DNA of 64,000 nt, taken from JAHEEM01 sp036396795 (GTDB taxonomy: Bacteria > Pseudomonadota > Gammaproteobacteria > Steroidobacterales > Rariloculaceae). The DNA is taken from contig DASWKF010000063.1 in the NCBI GenBank assembly GCA_036396795.1, positions 1 to 64,000 on the forward strand, in the 5' to 3' direction. Position 1 is the first letter of the stretch. Each line of letters starts with the position of its first letter. This document shows, piece after piece, positions 1 to 8,142 of this stretch. Made by a program: the position numbers and the translations under genes. Below the pieces are notes generated by a model. It worked only from the letters and a program-made list of their open reading frames with translations. It had not been told where the DNA came from and did not search any database.

Positions 1-123
1 CCGCGTCCTCCGGGCTGCGGTGGTGGCATGGGGGCGTGAAGGCGGGGTCATTGGTGCTCGAAGGAGTGCGAAGCTCCGACTGAGAGGGCCAATGGCCCCG
101 ACTTCATGCCCTTGCGATAACGC
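1..123 (+). repeat. Dispersed hairpin element, copy A (truncated by the window start)
   Basis: An intergenic element upstream of mfd. Arms at 32-54 and 89-111 are complementary at 20 of 23 positions and enclose a 34-nt core (55-88) that includes CTCGAAGGAGTG and CTCCGACTGAGAGGG. The end motif GCGATAACGC lies at 114-123. Bases 1-31 resemble the spacer between the two cores of the copy at 41837-42041, so a second, inverted core probably sits just left of the window. It belongs to the family also seen at 4560-4660 and 41837-42041. No open reading frame is evident. Confidence 0.75.
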
Positions 124-167
124 ATCGTAAAAGGCGTGCTCGCGACTCCGAGCGATCCGCGCAGCTG

Positions 168-176
168 TGGGATAAT
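168..176 (+). promoter_or_regulatory. Candidate extended -10 promoter of mfd
   Basis: TGGGATAAT fits the extended -10 pattern TGnTATAAT, about 23 bases before the ATG at 199. No good -35 box is visible at the usual distance. The site lies inside the 5' extension of the mfd reading frame, which argues against the upstream start at 136. Confidence 0.4.
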
Positions 177-198
177 GCCGGTCCACCCACGCTGCCGC

Positions 199-3100
199 AT
201 GCCCATGGGATCACTGCCGACCCTGCTCGATCTTCCGCTGCCCGACGCGCACAGACCCAGGCTTCGCTGGGGCCAACTCTACGGTGGCGCGACCGCTCTC
301 GCCGTCGCCGAGGCGGCGGCCACGCGAGGCGGCTGTATCTGCGTGGTCACGGAAACCGCTGCGCAGGCCGAGCAGCTCGCCCGCGAGGTTGGTTTCTTTG
401 CCGCCGATGCGCGCGTGAGGCGCTTAAGCGACTACGAAACGCTGCCTTACGACGCCTTCTCCCCGCCACAAGATCTGCTCGCGGAGCGGCTCGCGACACT
501 GTATGAGCTCACGCAACCCGGCGACCAGGTCGTCATCGTCCATGCCCAGGCGCTTCTGCACCGGCTGCCGCCGACGTCTTTCATCGGCTCGCGGTCGCTG
601 GCGCTGCGTGTCGGTCAGCGTCTGGACACGCAAGAGTTGCGGCGCGAGCTCGTGGCGCACGGCTATTTACATGTCGAGCAGGTCATGGAACCCGGCGAGT
701 TCGCCGTCCGCGGCTCGCTGCTGGACGTGTTCGCCGCCGGATCCGCGCGACCGGTGAGGATCGACCTGTTCGATGAGGAGATCGAAGCGCTGCGACTCTT
801 TGATCCCGAGTCACAGCTCAGCAGCGGCAGCATCGACGCGTTGCGAATCTTGCCGGCCCGCGAATTTCCGTTCGACGAGACGGCCATACGCGAGTTCAGG
901 CAACGCTTCCGCCATGTAGTGCCCGGCGACCCGCAACGCGCGTCGATTTACAGGGACATCTCCGAAGCGCAGTTGCCGGCCGGCATCGAGTACTATTTGC
1001 CGCTGTTCTTCGACACGACGGCCTCGCTGCTCGACTATCTCCCGCCGACTACGCTGTTCTTGCTCCTCGAGGATGCGGCGAGCGGCCTGGAGGCCGCCTG
1101 GATGCTCATCGAGGAGCGCCACGAGCAACTGCGAGGCGACGCCGAAAGGCCCCTCCTCGAGCCCGCGTCCGCGTTCTGGCCGCCGGACGACCTGCGGCGG
1201 CGCCTCGACGAGCAGCTCTCCGTGACAGTCGAGACCAAAGAGCTGCCGGCAGACACCGCCGGCACGAGCTTCAACGCCGGCACCGGACATCCGCTCAGCG
1301 CCGGCGATCCAGCCGTCACCGACCCCGTCGGCCGCTGGTTCGGCGACACGGCGGCACGCACGCTCGTCGTCGCCTCATCGCCCGGGCGGCGCGAGGCCGT
1401 CCGGGAGCTATTGGGCAACCGCAAGCTCAAGCCGGAGACGCTCTCCGGCTGGCGGGATTTCGTCGAAGGCGGAACCAAGCTCGGCCTGAGCGTCGCCGAG
1501 CTCGAGACCGGCTTCACCTTGCCGCGGCACGGCCTGCGCGTAATCACCGCGGAGCGGCTCGGCATCGAGAAACCTCGGCAGCGCAGAAAACGCAGGCGTG
1601 CCGGGCGCGACCCCGACGCCATCGTTCGCGAGCTGACGGATCTGCGCGTCGGCGCGCCGGTGGTCCACGAGGAGCATGGCATCGGCCGCTATCAAGGACT
1701 CACCACGCTGGATGTCGCCGGGCAAACCACGGAGTTCCTCAAAATCGAATACGCCGACGGAGACAAGCTTTACGTACCGGTCTACAGTCTGCAGCTCGTC
1801 ACGCGCTACACGGGCGCCGCGCCCGAGCTCGCGCCACTGCATCGCCTCGGATCCGACCAGTGGCAGAAGGCCAAGCGCAAGGCTGCGGAGCGCGCGCGCG
1901 ACGTCGCGGCCGAGCTGCTCAACATCTATGCGCAGCGCGCGTCCCGTGAAGGGACGTCTTACGTCTGGCCGGAGGACGCCTATGAGCGCTTCGCGGACGA
2001 GTTTCCGTTTCAGGAAACCGACGATCAGCTCACTGCGGTTGGCGATGTGATCATCGACATGGCGAGCCCACGCCCCATGGATCGCGTCATCTGCGGAGAC
2101 GTCGGCTTCGGCAAGACCGAAGTGGCATTGCGCGCCGCCTTCATCGCGGTGACCGCGGGCTTTCAGGTCGCCGTGCTGGTGCCCACGACGCTGCTCGCCC
2201 AGCAGCATCATCGAAGCTTCGAGGACCGGTTCGTCGAGTGGCCCGTGCACGTCGAGTTGCTATCGCGTTTTCGAAGCGGCAAGCACAGCCGCGAGATCTT
2301 GAGCCGACTCGCGGCCGGCAGCGTGGATATCGTCATCGGCACGCACAGGCTCTTGAGCCGGGACGTTCAATTCAAGAATCTGGGCCTCGTCATCATCGAC
2401 GAGGAGCACCGCTTCGGCGTCAGGCACAAGGAAAAGCTCAAGCGCCTGCGCGCCAACGTCGATATCCTCACGTTGACCGCGACGCCGATTCCGCGAACTC
2501 TGAACATGACGCTCGGCGGCTTGCGCGACCTGTCTCTGATCGCGACGCCTCCAGAGAATCGGCTCGCCGTGAAGACCTTCGTCGGAGAATGGCGCAATCA
2601 GTCCGTACGCGAGGCCGTCTTGCGCGAGATTCGGCGCGGCGGGCAAGCATATTTCGTCCACAACCGCGTCCAGGATATCGACGCGACCGCCAAGAAAGTC
2701 GTCGAGCTGCTGCCGGAAGCCCAGGTCCGGGTCGCTCACGGCCAGATGTCGGAACGAGAGCTCGAAGCGGTGATGCTCGACTTCTATCATCGCCGTTTCA
2801 ACGTGCTCGTGTGCAGCACGATCATCGAAAGCGGCATCGACATTCCCACGGCCAACACGATCATCATCAATCGGGCGGATCGTCTCGGGCTGGCGCAGCT
2901 GCACCAGCTGCGGGGCCGCGTCGGCCGCTCACATCATCAGGCTTATGCTTACCTCATCGCGCCGCCGCTCAGAGCCTTGACCACCGAGGCTGCAAAACGA
3001 CTCGAAGCGATCGAGGCGCTCGAGCATCTCGGCAGCGGCTTCACGCTCGCGAGCCACGATCTCGAGATCCGCGGCGCCGGCGAGCTGCTGGGCGAAGAGC

Positions 3101-3669
3101 AAAGCGGCCAGATACAGGCCATCGGTTTCACGCTGTACAACGAGTTGCTGGCGCGGGCGGTGGCCTCGCTGCGCCGCGGCGAGGAGCCGCAGCTCGAAGA
3201 CCCTCTCGAGCACGGCCCGGATGTCGAGCTCGGCCTCGCCGCCTTGATTCCGAGCGACTACATGCCCGACGTCCACATGCGGCTGGTGCACTACAAACGC
3301 GTCGCGAATGCCGCTTCCGCGGCACAGCTCAGAGAGCTCCAGGTGGAGCTCATCGACCGCTTCGGGCTGTTGCCGCAGCCGGCGCGCACGCTGTTTGATC
3401 TCGCCCGAATCAAGCTTCTCGCGGTCAGCCTCGGAATCACCCGGATCCAAGCCGACGACGAGGGCGGTTACCTGCAGTTCGGCGCCCACGCGGCGGTGGA
3501 TCCGCTGCTGCTCGTGCGGCTGATCGAGGCCGGCCCCGACGAATTCCGCCTCGACGGACCCAGCAAGCTGCGCTTCCGCTGGCGGCTGGAAGACCGCGGG
3601 GAACGGCTTACCCAGGTCGAGCGCCTGCTTGCGCGCCTCGGCGCCGAACCGGAAGCGGCGGCGGCATGA
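199..3669 (+). CDS. mfd: Transcription-repair coupling factor Mfd
   Basis: A superfamily 2 DNA translocase that removes stalled RNA polymerase from lesions and recruits UvrA. The protein of about 1156 residues is the family's usual length. The N-terminal UvrB-like half is followed by the RNA polymerase interaction domain (around PVVHEEHGIGRYQGL), then the helicase module with Walker A GDVGFGKTE, Walker B DEEHRFG and motif III TATPIP, motif VI QLRGRVGR and the C-terminal TRCF domain. The frame is open back to 136, but a candidate promoter lies between there and ATG 199 or 205, and homology begins near GSLPTLLDLPLP, so 199 was chosen. Its stop overlaps the next start by ATGA, suggesting coupling. 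Confidence 0.96.
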   Translation: MPMGSLPTLLDLPLPDAHRPRLRWGQLYGGATALAVAEAAATRGGCICVVTETAAQAEQLAREVGFFAADARVRRLSDYETLPYDAFSPPQDLLAERLATLYELTQPGDQVVIVHAQALLHRLPPTSFIGSRSLALRVGQRLDTQELRRELVAHGYLHVEQVMEPGEFAVRGSLLDVFAAGSARPVRIDLFDEEIEALRLFDPESQLSSGSIDALRILPAREFPFDETAIREFRQRFRHVVPGDPQRASIYRDISEAQLPAGIEYYLPLFFDTTASLLDYLPPTTLFLLLEDAASGLEAAWMLIEERHEQLRGDAERPLLEPASAFWPPDDLRRRLDEQLSVTVETKELPADTAGTSFNAGTGHPLSAGDPAVTDPVGRWFGDTAARTLVVASSPGRREAVRELLGNRKLKPETLSGWRDFVEGGTKLGLSVAELETGFTLPRHGLRVITAERLGIEKPRQRRKRRRAGRDPDAIVRELTDLRVGAPVVHEEHGIGRYQGLTTLDVAGQTTEFLKIEYADGDKLYVPVYSLQLVTRYTGAAPELAPLHRLGSDQWQKAKRKAAERARDVAAELLNIYAQRASREGTSYVWPEDAYERFADEFPFQETDDQLTAVGDVIIDMASPRPMDRVICGDVGFGKTEVALRAAFIAVTAGFQVAVLVPTTLLAQQHHRSFEDRFVEWPVHVELLSRFRSGKHSREILSRLAAGSVDIVIGTHRLLSRDVQFKNLGLVIIDEEHRFGVRHKEKLKRLRANVDILTLTATPIPRTLNMTLGGLRDLSLIATPPENRLAVKTFVGEWRNQSVREAVLREIRRGGQAYFVHNRVQDIDATAKKVVELLPEAQVRVAHGQMSERELEAVMLDFYHRRFNVLVCSTIIESGIDIPTANTIIINRADRLGLAQLHQLRGRVGRSHHQAYAYLIAPPLRALTTEAAKRLEAIEALEHLGSGFTLASHDLEIRGAGELLGEEQSGQIQAIGFTLYNELLARAVASLRRGEEPQLEDPLEHGPDVELGLAALIPSDYMPDVHMRLVHYKRVANAASAAQLRELQVELIDRFGLLPQPARTLFDLARIKLLAVSLGITRIQADDEGGYLQFGAHAAVDPLLLVRLIEAGPDEFRLDGPSKLRFRWRLEDRGERLTQVERLLARLGAEPEAAAA

Positions 3670-4550
3670 GCGGACGGCCGCGGCGCTATAATCGCAGCAT
3701 GGCGATTTCAAGGACGAAAGGCATTCTCGCCGCGATCTCGAGCGCGCTGGCGATGGCGACGAGCCCGCTCGCCGCGCAGCAACCCGCGACGGCCGCTACT
3801 GTCCCCGAACCGTCGCCGATTTATCAGATCGAAATCCTGGCGTTCACCTACAACGACTTCAACGGTCAAGAGGAGAACTTCGCGGCGGAGTACCCGAGCC
3901 GGCCGCCGATGCTGAGCAGTGCACAGCGGCGGCGGCCGTGGCCGTGGATCGTGTTCCCGGCGGGCGTGCTCGAGCCCTTGCAGATTCAGCACCGCGACAT
4001 GGCATTCGGCGAGGGGCGCGCCGCATGGCCGCCCGTGGGGAGCTCGACGGTCCCGGCCCCCCTGCCAGCCGGCTTCGCCGCGGCTGGGGCACCCGCGGCG
4101 AGATGGTATCGGCTGCTTGCGGACGACGAGCTGACGCTCGACGGCACGCTGGCGAGATTGCGCAACCTCGGTGCCTACACGCCGTTGCTGCACGCCGGCT
4201 GGTCGCAACCGGTGCTGCTGGAGAACGAAGCGAAGGCTTTCGACTTGGCGTCGCTCGGGGCGTTCAGGCCGTCGGGCACGGTGCGGCTGCATCTGAGCCG
4301 GTTCTTGCACCTGACTTTGAATCTGCGCTTGCAGACGGACTATCGCTATCGATGGCAGCCGCCGGCGGAATCCGCGTCGGCAACGCCGCTCTACGAGCTG
4401 CTGCGCCCGCTGCAGTACGGTATACAGGTCCAGCGACGCGTGCGCAGCGGCGAGCTGCACTTCTTCGACCATCCGGCTTTCGGCGTGCTTATCATGGTGC
4501 GGCCGCAGGCCGCGGCGCCCGAGGCCGAAAGCACCGGCCCCGCCGCCTGA
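3666..4550 (+). CDS. CsiV-family periplasmic protein
   Basis: Resembles the CsiV family of exported, probably peptidoglycan-associated proteins of gammaproteobacteria (motif IYQIEILAFTYND after the signal peptide, and a conserved C-terminal stretch RRVRSGELHFFDHPAFGVLI). A signal peptide is clear: basic n-region, hydrophobic ILAAISSALAMATSPLAA, then AQQ. Two starts are plausible. ATG 3666 overlaps the mfd stop as ATGA and has GGAAG about 10 bases upstream. ATG 3699 gives a more typical n-region but has no ribosome binding site and sits just after a TATAAT. In other gammaproteobacteria csiV also lies next to mfd. The role is inferred from family only. Confidence 0.8.
   Translation: MSGRPRRYNRSMAISRTKGILAAISSALAMATSPLAAQQPATAATVPEPSPIYQIEILAFTYNDFNGQEENFAAEYPSRPPMLSSAQRRRPWPWIVFPAGVLEPLQIQHRDMAFGEGRAAWPPVGSSTVPAPLPAGFAAAGAPAARWYRLLADDELTLDGTLARLRNLGAYTPLLHAGWSQPVLLENEAKAFDLASLGAFRPSGTVRLHLSRFLHLTLNLRLQTDYRYRWQPPAESASATPLYELLRPLQYGIQVQRRVRSGELHFFDHPAFGVLIMVRPQAAAPEAESTGPAA
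3687..3692 (+). promoter_or_regulatory. Perfect TATAAT hexamer before the internal csiV start
   Basis: A perfect -10 hexamer 6 bases before the ATG at 3699. If used, transcription would start at about that ATG and give a leaderless message. No -35 match is visible, so it may be fortuitous. Confidence 0.3.
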
Positions 4551-4559
4551 CGGCGCCAC

Positions 4560-4660
4560 GCGTCGTCGCCAGCGCGAAGGCGAAGACATCGGTGCTCGAA
4601 GGAGTGCGGAGCTCCGACCGAGAGGGCCTGTATTCCCACTCCCGCGTCGTGCGATTACGC
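4560..4660 (+). repeat. Dispersed hairpin element, copy D (single core)
   Basis: The 34-nt core at 4593-4626 matches copy A at 32 of 34 positions. It is flanked at 23 and 24 nt by end motifs GCGTCGTCGC (4560-4569) and GCGATTACGC (4651-4660). Unlike the other copies, its arms (4570-4592 and 4627-4650) are not convincingly complementary. The left arm resembles that of the core at 41974, while the right arm and flank match the other core at 41872, including a 23-base identical stretch ending in GCGATTACGCC. It lies between the convergent csiV and PAS-GGDEF genes. Confidence 0.75.
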
Positions 4661-4701
4661 CACGCGCGCACGTCGCGCGGCGCGAGCAGGAAGGAAATGC
4701 T

Positions 4702-5649
4702 TCAGGCTTGCGCCGTGCGGCGCGCTGTCGGCGGCTCGGGCGCGAGCTGCACGCGCGCCTGACCGATCAGATCCTCGAGGTAGCGATTGCTTGAAGGCGT
4801 GCCCGCCGCAACGCCCGCCCGAACCGTAATATAGCGGCCCGACCGCCCACGTGGATTGTGCAAGCCCAAGCGACGGATGTCGGCGCTGATTGCCGACACC
4901 AGATCCGCGACCTGCTCCGAGTCCTGCCCGTGCACGAGCGCGATGATGCGGCCGGAATCGTCGCAGCCGCACAGATCACCCGTGCGTCGCAGAGATCTCG
5001 TGACTTGCGCCGCGATCATGCGCAGGCAGGAATCGGCGGCCTTGCTGCCGAAAGTCTCGCGATAGATATCGAGGTCGTTGACCTCGAACAGCACTATGGC
5101 CACGAGCCGCTGCTCGCGGCGCGCCATGCGGCAGTCCCTGTCCGCGACCTCCAGGAAATACTCGTAGCGAAACACGCCGCTTGCCGAGTCGATGCGGTCG
5201 AGGCTCGCGGCTTTTTGGCGTGCGCGCCTGAGCTCGCGTTGCAGCAAGCCGACCTGCAGGCCGCTCTCGCCTCCCGCCGACGCCATGAGCTGGCGCTGAA
5301 TGATCAGATAGTGCCTGAGGTCGCCGGCCTTGCTCTGAACCGGATGGGCCTCGAGATGACTCAACCAGGCGGTGCCGTCCTTGCGCACGTCGGGCAAGGT
5401 CAACGCGCAGGGATCCCCCTGAGCCATGGCCGCTCTGAGGTTCGTGATCTCGGCCGGCTCGTCCGCGGCGGCCTCGAAGATCCGCCAGGGTCGACCCACC
5501 GTCTCGGCGTCGGTGTATCCCGTGAGCGTCTCGTGGGCGGGATTGACGTAGACGACTCGATAGACGGCACCACCCGCGGCGACGACCGCTACGGCGTCGG
5601 AGGTCAGCGAGGCAATCTGCTCGAGAATATGTCGACTGAGATCGGTCAC
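4702..5649 (-). CDS. PAS domain protein with a degenerate GGDEF domain
   Basis: A soluble protein of 315 residues. The N-terminal third is a PAS/PAC sensor (VVYVNPAHETLTGYT ... GRPWRIFE ... LPDVRKDGTAWLSHLEAHPV). A short helical linker leads to a GGDEF-fold domain from about residue 150 (DSASGVFRYEYFLEVADRDC, IVLFEVNDLDIYRETFGSKAAD). The signature GGDEF loop reads CGCDDSG, so diguanylate cyclase activity is unlikely; it may be a nucleotide sensor or a signalling partner. No membrane segment is seen. It is transcribed alone, convergent with csiV. The ligand of the PAS domain cannot be read from sequence. Confidence 0.8.
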   Translation of the reverse strand: MTDLSRHILEQIASLTSDAVAVVAAGGAVYRVVYVNPAHETLTGYTDAETVGRPWRIFEAAADEPAEITNLRAAMAQGDPCALTLPDVRKDGTAWLSHLEAHPVQSKAGDLRHYLIIQRQLMASAGGESGLQVGLLQRELRRARQKAASLDRIDSASGVFRYEYFLEVADRDCRMARREQRLVAIVLFEVNDLDIYRETFGSKAADSCLRMIAAQVTRSLRRTGDLCGCDDSGRIIALVHGQDSEQVADLVSAISADIRRLGLHNPRGRSGRYITVRAGVAAGTPSSNRYLEDLIGQARVQLAPEPPTARRTAQA

Positions 5650-5767
5650 AGCGCCCTATCAGAAGGTTTACTTAAGCTGTTTGCGCGATCGTGGCTCATC
5701 GCCCGCCCGAGCCGCAAGGACACAGTTCACAACTATGCTGCGACGCAGCGCCGTGCACGATCTTGGG

Positions 5768-6511
5768 TTAGAGCGCGGCGATCAGATCCGCCAATACTTC
5801 CGCCGCCCGGACCATACCGCGCGCAAGATATCGCTCGAGCTGTGCGTGAATCCCGGCCGGGTCGGAACCGCGGCCGGCGGCATGGTTCACGCCGACGGCG
5901 CAGATCGCATAGCGCCAAGCGAGCTCCCGAGCCAGGACCGCCTCGGGCATCGCGGTCATGCCGACCATGGTGCAACCGTCGCGCGCCATCCGCTCGATCT
6001 CCGCGGCAGTCTCGAGCCGCGGCCCCTGGGTGACGCCGTAGACGCCGCGGGCGGATACGCGGCCGCCGCGGGACGCCGCCGTCAGCAGACGCCCGCGCAG
6101 CTCCGGGTCGAACGGCTCGGTGAACTCGACGTGGCGCACTTTGCCGTCGGCATGCTCCTCGAAGCTTGCGGCCCGCCCCCAGGTATAGTCGATGAGTTGC
6201 ACGGGGACCGCCAGCTCACCCGGCTCGAAGCCGTCCCCGCCGATGACGCCGACCGCGTTGATCGCAAGGCATAGCCGAACCCCGTGCTCGTGCAGGGCCC
6301 ACAGATTGGCGCGATAGTTGACGGAGTGTGGCGGGATTGAACCCTGCTCCCCGTGTCGCGCAATGCAATGAACGACACGACCCGCGATCCGTGCCTTGAG
6401 GACGGGGCCCGACGGTGGGCCGTAGGGTGTCTTCGCCCGACATCTCGCCTCGACCTCCAGACGCAATGCGTCCACCCCGCTGCCGACGATGAGCCCCAGG
6501 CCCTCGGTCAT
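5768..6511 (-). CDS. S-methyl-5'-thioinosine phosphorylase (MTAP/PNP family)
   Basis: A trimeric purine nucleoside phosphorylase fold (247 residues): phosphate-binding GSGVD near the N-terminus, RHGEQGSIPPHSVNYRANL, and the substrate segment VYGVTQGPRLETAAEI ... MVGMTAMPEAVLARE. At about residue 209 the sequence is VNHAAG; this Asn is typical of enzymes acting on 6-oxopurines, whereas adenine-specific MTA phosphorylases have Asp (TDYD) there. I therefore prefer methylthioinosine phosphorylase, which releases hypoxanthine and methylthioribose-1-phosphate. The start is set at the ATG that overlaps the hpt stop (ATGA); the longer frame has no family match. Confidence 0.85.
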   Translation of the reverse strand: MTEGLGLIVGSGVDALRLEVEARCRAKTPYGPPSGPVLKARIAGRVVHCIARHGEQGSIPPHSVNYRANLWALHEHGVRLCLAINAVGVIGGDGFEPGELAVPVQLIDYTWGRAASFEEHADGKVRHVEFTEPFDPELRGRLLTAASRGGRVSARGVYGVTQGPRLETAAEIERMARDGCTMVGMTAMPEAVLARELAWRYAICAVGVNHAAGRGSDPAGIHAQLERYLARGMVRAAEVLADLIAAL

Positions 6512-7083
6512 GGCGGAGCCGCCTCGAAAAGCCCCGGCAGTCCGCGCCAATACCCTTTGTAATCCATCCCGCAGCCGAAAACGTAAGCTTCGTCGATCGT
6601 CGTACCGATGAAGTCCACCTCCACCCGCCGGCCTACTCGGCGCTTGGGTTTGGAGACCAGAACCGCCGAATACAGCGCCGCGACGCCGAGAGCCTTGAGC
6701 TCCGCAAGCAAAGCCGCAAGCGTCAGACCGTGATCGAGAATGTCGTCGACGACCAAGACGGCGCGACCGCGCAGCGATTCTCGCGGGCGCACGATCCAGT
6801 CGATCTCGCCACCTTCGAGCGCGCCCTTGTAACGAGTGAGGTGCACGTAGTCGAACTCGTGCGGAAAGGTCACGCGTCGCGACAGCTCCACTGCCGCGAA
6901 AACGCCTCCGTGCATGACCGCGACAAACACCGGATTCGAATCTCCGAGCTTCGCGGAAATCTGCGCCGCCATCCGATCGAGCGCGGCCTGCATCGCCGCC
7001 GCCGAGCGAACCTCGCGGGCGGTGCGCAGCGCGTCGAGCGCCTCATCAAGCCTGGAGCGAGAACCTATCCCGGGGTCACCCAT
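6508..7083 (-). CDS. hpt: Hypoxanthine-guanine phosphoribosyltransferase
   Basis: A type I phosphoribosyltransferase of 191 residues that converts hypoxanthine or guanine plus PRPP to IMP or GMP. The PRPP-binding loop is VLVVDDILDHGLTL, preceded by VAVMHGGVFAAVELSRR; the C-terminal VDFIGTTIDEAYVFGCGMDYKGYWRGLP is the purine-binding hood. ATG 7083 is 8 bases after the nagZ stop and gives the family length; the frame continues upstream over nagZ but without homology. Coupling to the downstream phosphorylase by ATGA suggests that hypoxanthine released from methylthioinosine is salvaged at once. Confidence 0.93.
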   Translation of the reverse strand: MGDPGIGSRSRLDEALDALRTAREVRSAAAMQAALDRMAAQISAKLGDSNPVFVAVMHGGVFAAVELSRRVTFPHEFDYVHLTRYKGALEGGEIDWIVRPRESLRGRAVLVVDDILDHGLTLAALLAELKALGVAALYSAVLVSKPKRRVGRRVEVDFIGTTIDEAYVFGCGMDYKGYWRGLPGLFEAAPP

Positions 7084-7091
7084 GAGCCCCT

Positions 7092-8135
7092 TCAGCCCTG
7101 CAGCGTCAGGTCGGGTTTGCGCGCCAGCGCGTCGAGCGCTTCGCGAGCTTCGTGCCAGCGCGTCGAGGCGCGAAGCTCCGCCCAGGGTACGCCCTTGCGG
7201 CCGCGAAGCCGCATCAAGTGAAGCTGGCTCGGTGGATGAAGTCTCGTGCTCAACTTTTCTACGGCGCGCGGAATATCCTCCGGGCTGTTGCACAACAGCA
7301 CCATATCGCAGCCGGCATCCAGCGCGCGCAGAGCGCGCTCGGCGCATGTCGCCGCGACGTCGGCGCCGAGCATAGCCAAGTCGTCCGAGAACACTGCACC
7401 CGTGAACCCAAGCTCGCGGCGGAGCTGACCGTCGAGCCACCATCTGGAAAAGCTCGCCGGTTGCGCATCCATCGCCGGGAAGCTCACGTGCGCCGCCATG
7501 ACGGCCGGAAGGCCGGTCGCAATGAGTCGCCTATAGGGCACGAGGTCGTCGAGCACCGCACCGTAGTGACGCGAGTCCACCGCGAGCTCTGTGTGGCTGT
7601 CGGCGACGGCGCCGGCGTGCGTCGGGAAATGCTTGGCGACGATGGCCATGCCTGCGTCCCGGGCGCCGGCGGCGAACTCACAGGCGAGCCGGGCGACGAC
7701 GTCGGCATCGGAATGCAGCGCGCGGTCGCCGATGACCTCGGACAAGCCGCGATCGACGTCGACCACCGGCGCGAAACTAAGGTCAATGCCGACGGAGAGG
7801 AGCTCGGACGCCATCAGCCAACCGAATTGCTTCGCGACCCCGAACGCACGCAGCGGATGCTCGTCGTAGGCATGCCCCAACGTGCGCATCGCCGGCAGCC
7901 GGGTGAACGGACCCTGAAAGCGCTGCACTCGGCCGCCTTCCTGGTCGACGGCGATCAATAGTCCCGGTGACCTCAGCGCTCGAATCGAGCTCACCAGGGC
8001 CTCGAGCTGATCGATGCCCTCGAAGTTTCTCGAGAACAGGATGACGCCGCCGACCGCGGGCTCCTTGAGCCAACGCTGCTCCTCACCTGTCAGAGAGGTG
8101 CCGCGAATGTCGATCATCAGCGGACCCAGCGACAT
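7092..8135 (-). CDS. nagZ: Beta-N-acetylhexosaminidase NagZ
   Basis: A cytoplasmic GH3 enzyme that removes N-acetylglucosamine from anhydromuropeptides during cell wall recycling. At 347 residues it is of normal size. Landmarks are LMIDIRGTSLTGEE, GGVILFSRNF, the substrate Asp/Lys region VDQEGGRVQRF, the catalytic loop with DSH (in AKHFPTHAGAVADSHTE), and the nucleophile in FSDDLAM. The usual KHFPGHG of the loop reads KHFPTHAG here. It starts 7 bases after the stop of the L,D-transpeptidase gene, pairing two cell wall functions. Confidence 0.93.
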   Translation of the reverse strand: MSLGPLMIDIRGTSLTGEEQRWLKEPAVGGVILFSRNFEGIDQLEALVSSIRALRSPGLLIAVDQEGGRVQRFQGPFTRLPAMRTLGHAYDEHPLRAFGVAKQFGWLMASELLSVGIDLSFAPVVDVDRGLSEVIGDRALHSDADVVARLACEFAAGARDAGMAIVAKHFPTHAGAVADSHTELAVDSRHYGAVLDDLVPYRRLIATGLPAVMAAHVSFPAMDAQPASFSRWWLDGQLRRELGFTGAVFSDDLAMLGADVAATCAERALRALDAGCDMVLLCNSPEDIPRAVEKLSTRLHPPSQLHLMRLRGRKGVPWAELRASTRWHEAREALDALARKPDLTLQG

Positions 8136-8142
8136 CGGCTGA

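Noticed and set aside
136..198. Upstream start of Mfd at 136
   Set aside because: A candidate promoter lies within this stretch and the added residues have no counterpart in Mfd.
5650..5767. Gap between the PAS-GGDEF and phosphorylase genes
   Set aside because: No small gene, repeat or convincing promoter could be read; probably the promoter region of the PAS-GGDEF gene.
4858..6033. Plus-strand frame of 391 codons over the PAS-GGDEF and phosphorylase genes
   Set aside because: Spans the end of one minus-strand gene, a gap and another gene; low-complexity Arg-rich product.
7084..7443. N-terminal extension of hpt
   Set aside because: Overlaps nagZ in another frame; Arg/Ser-rich with no family match.
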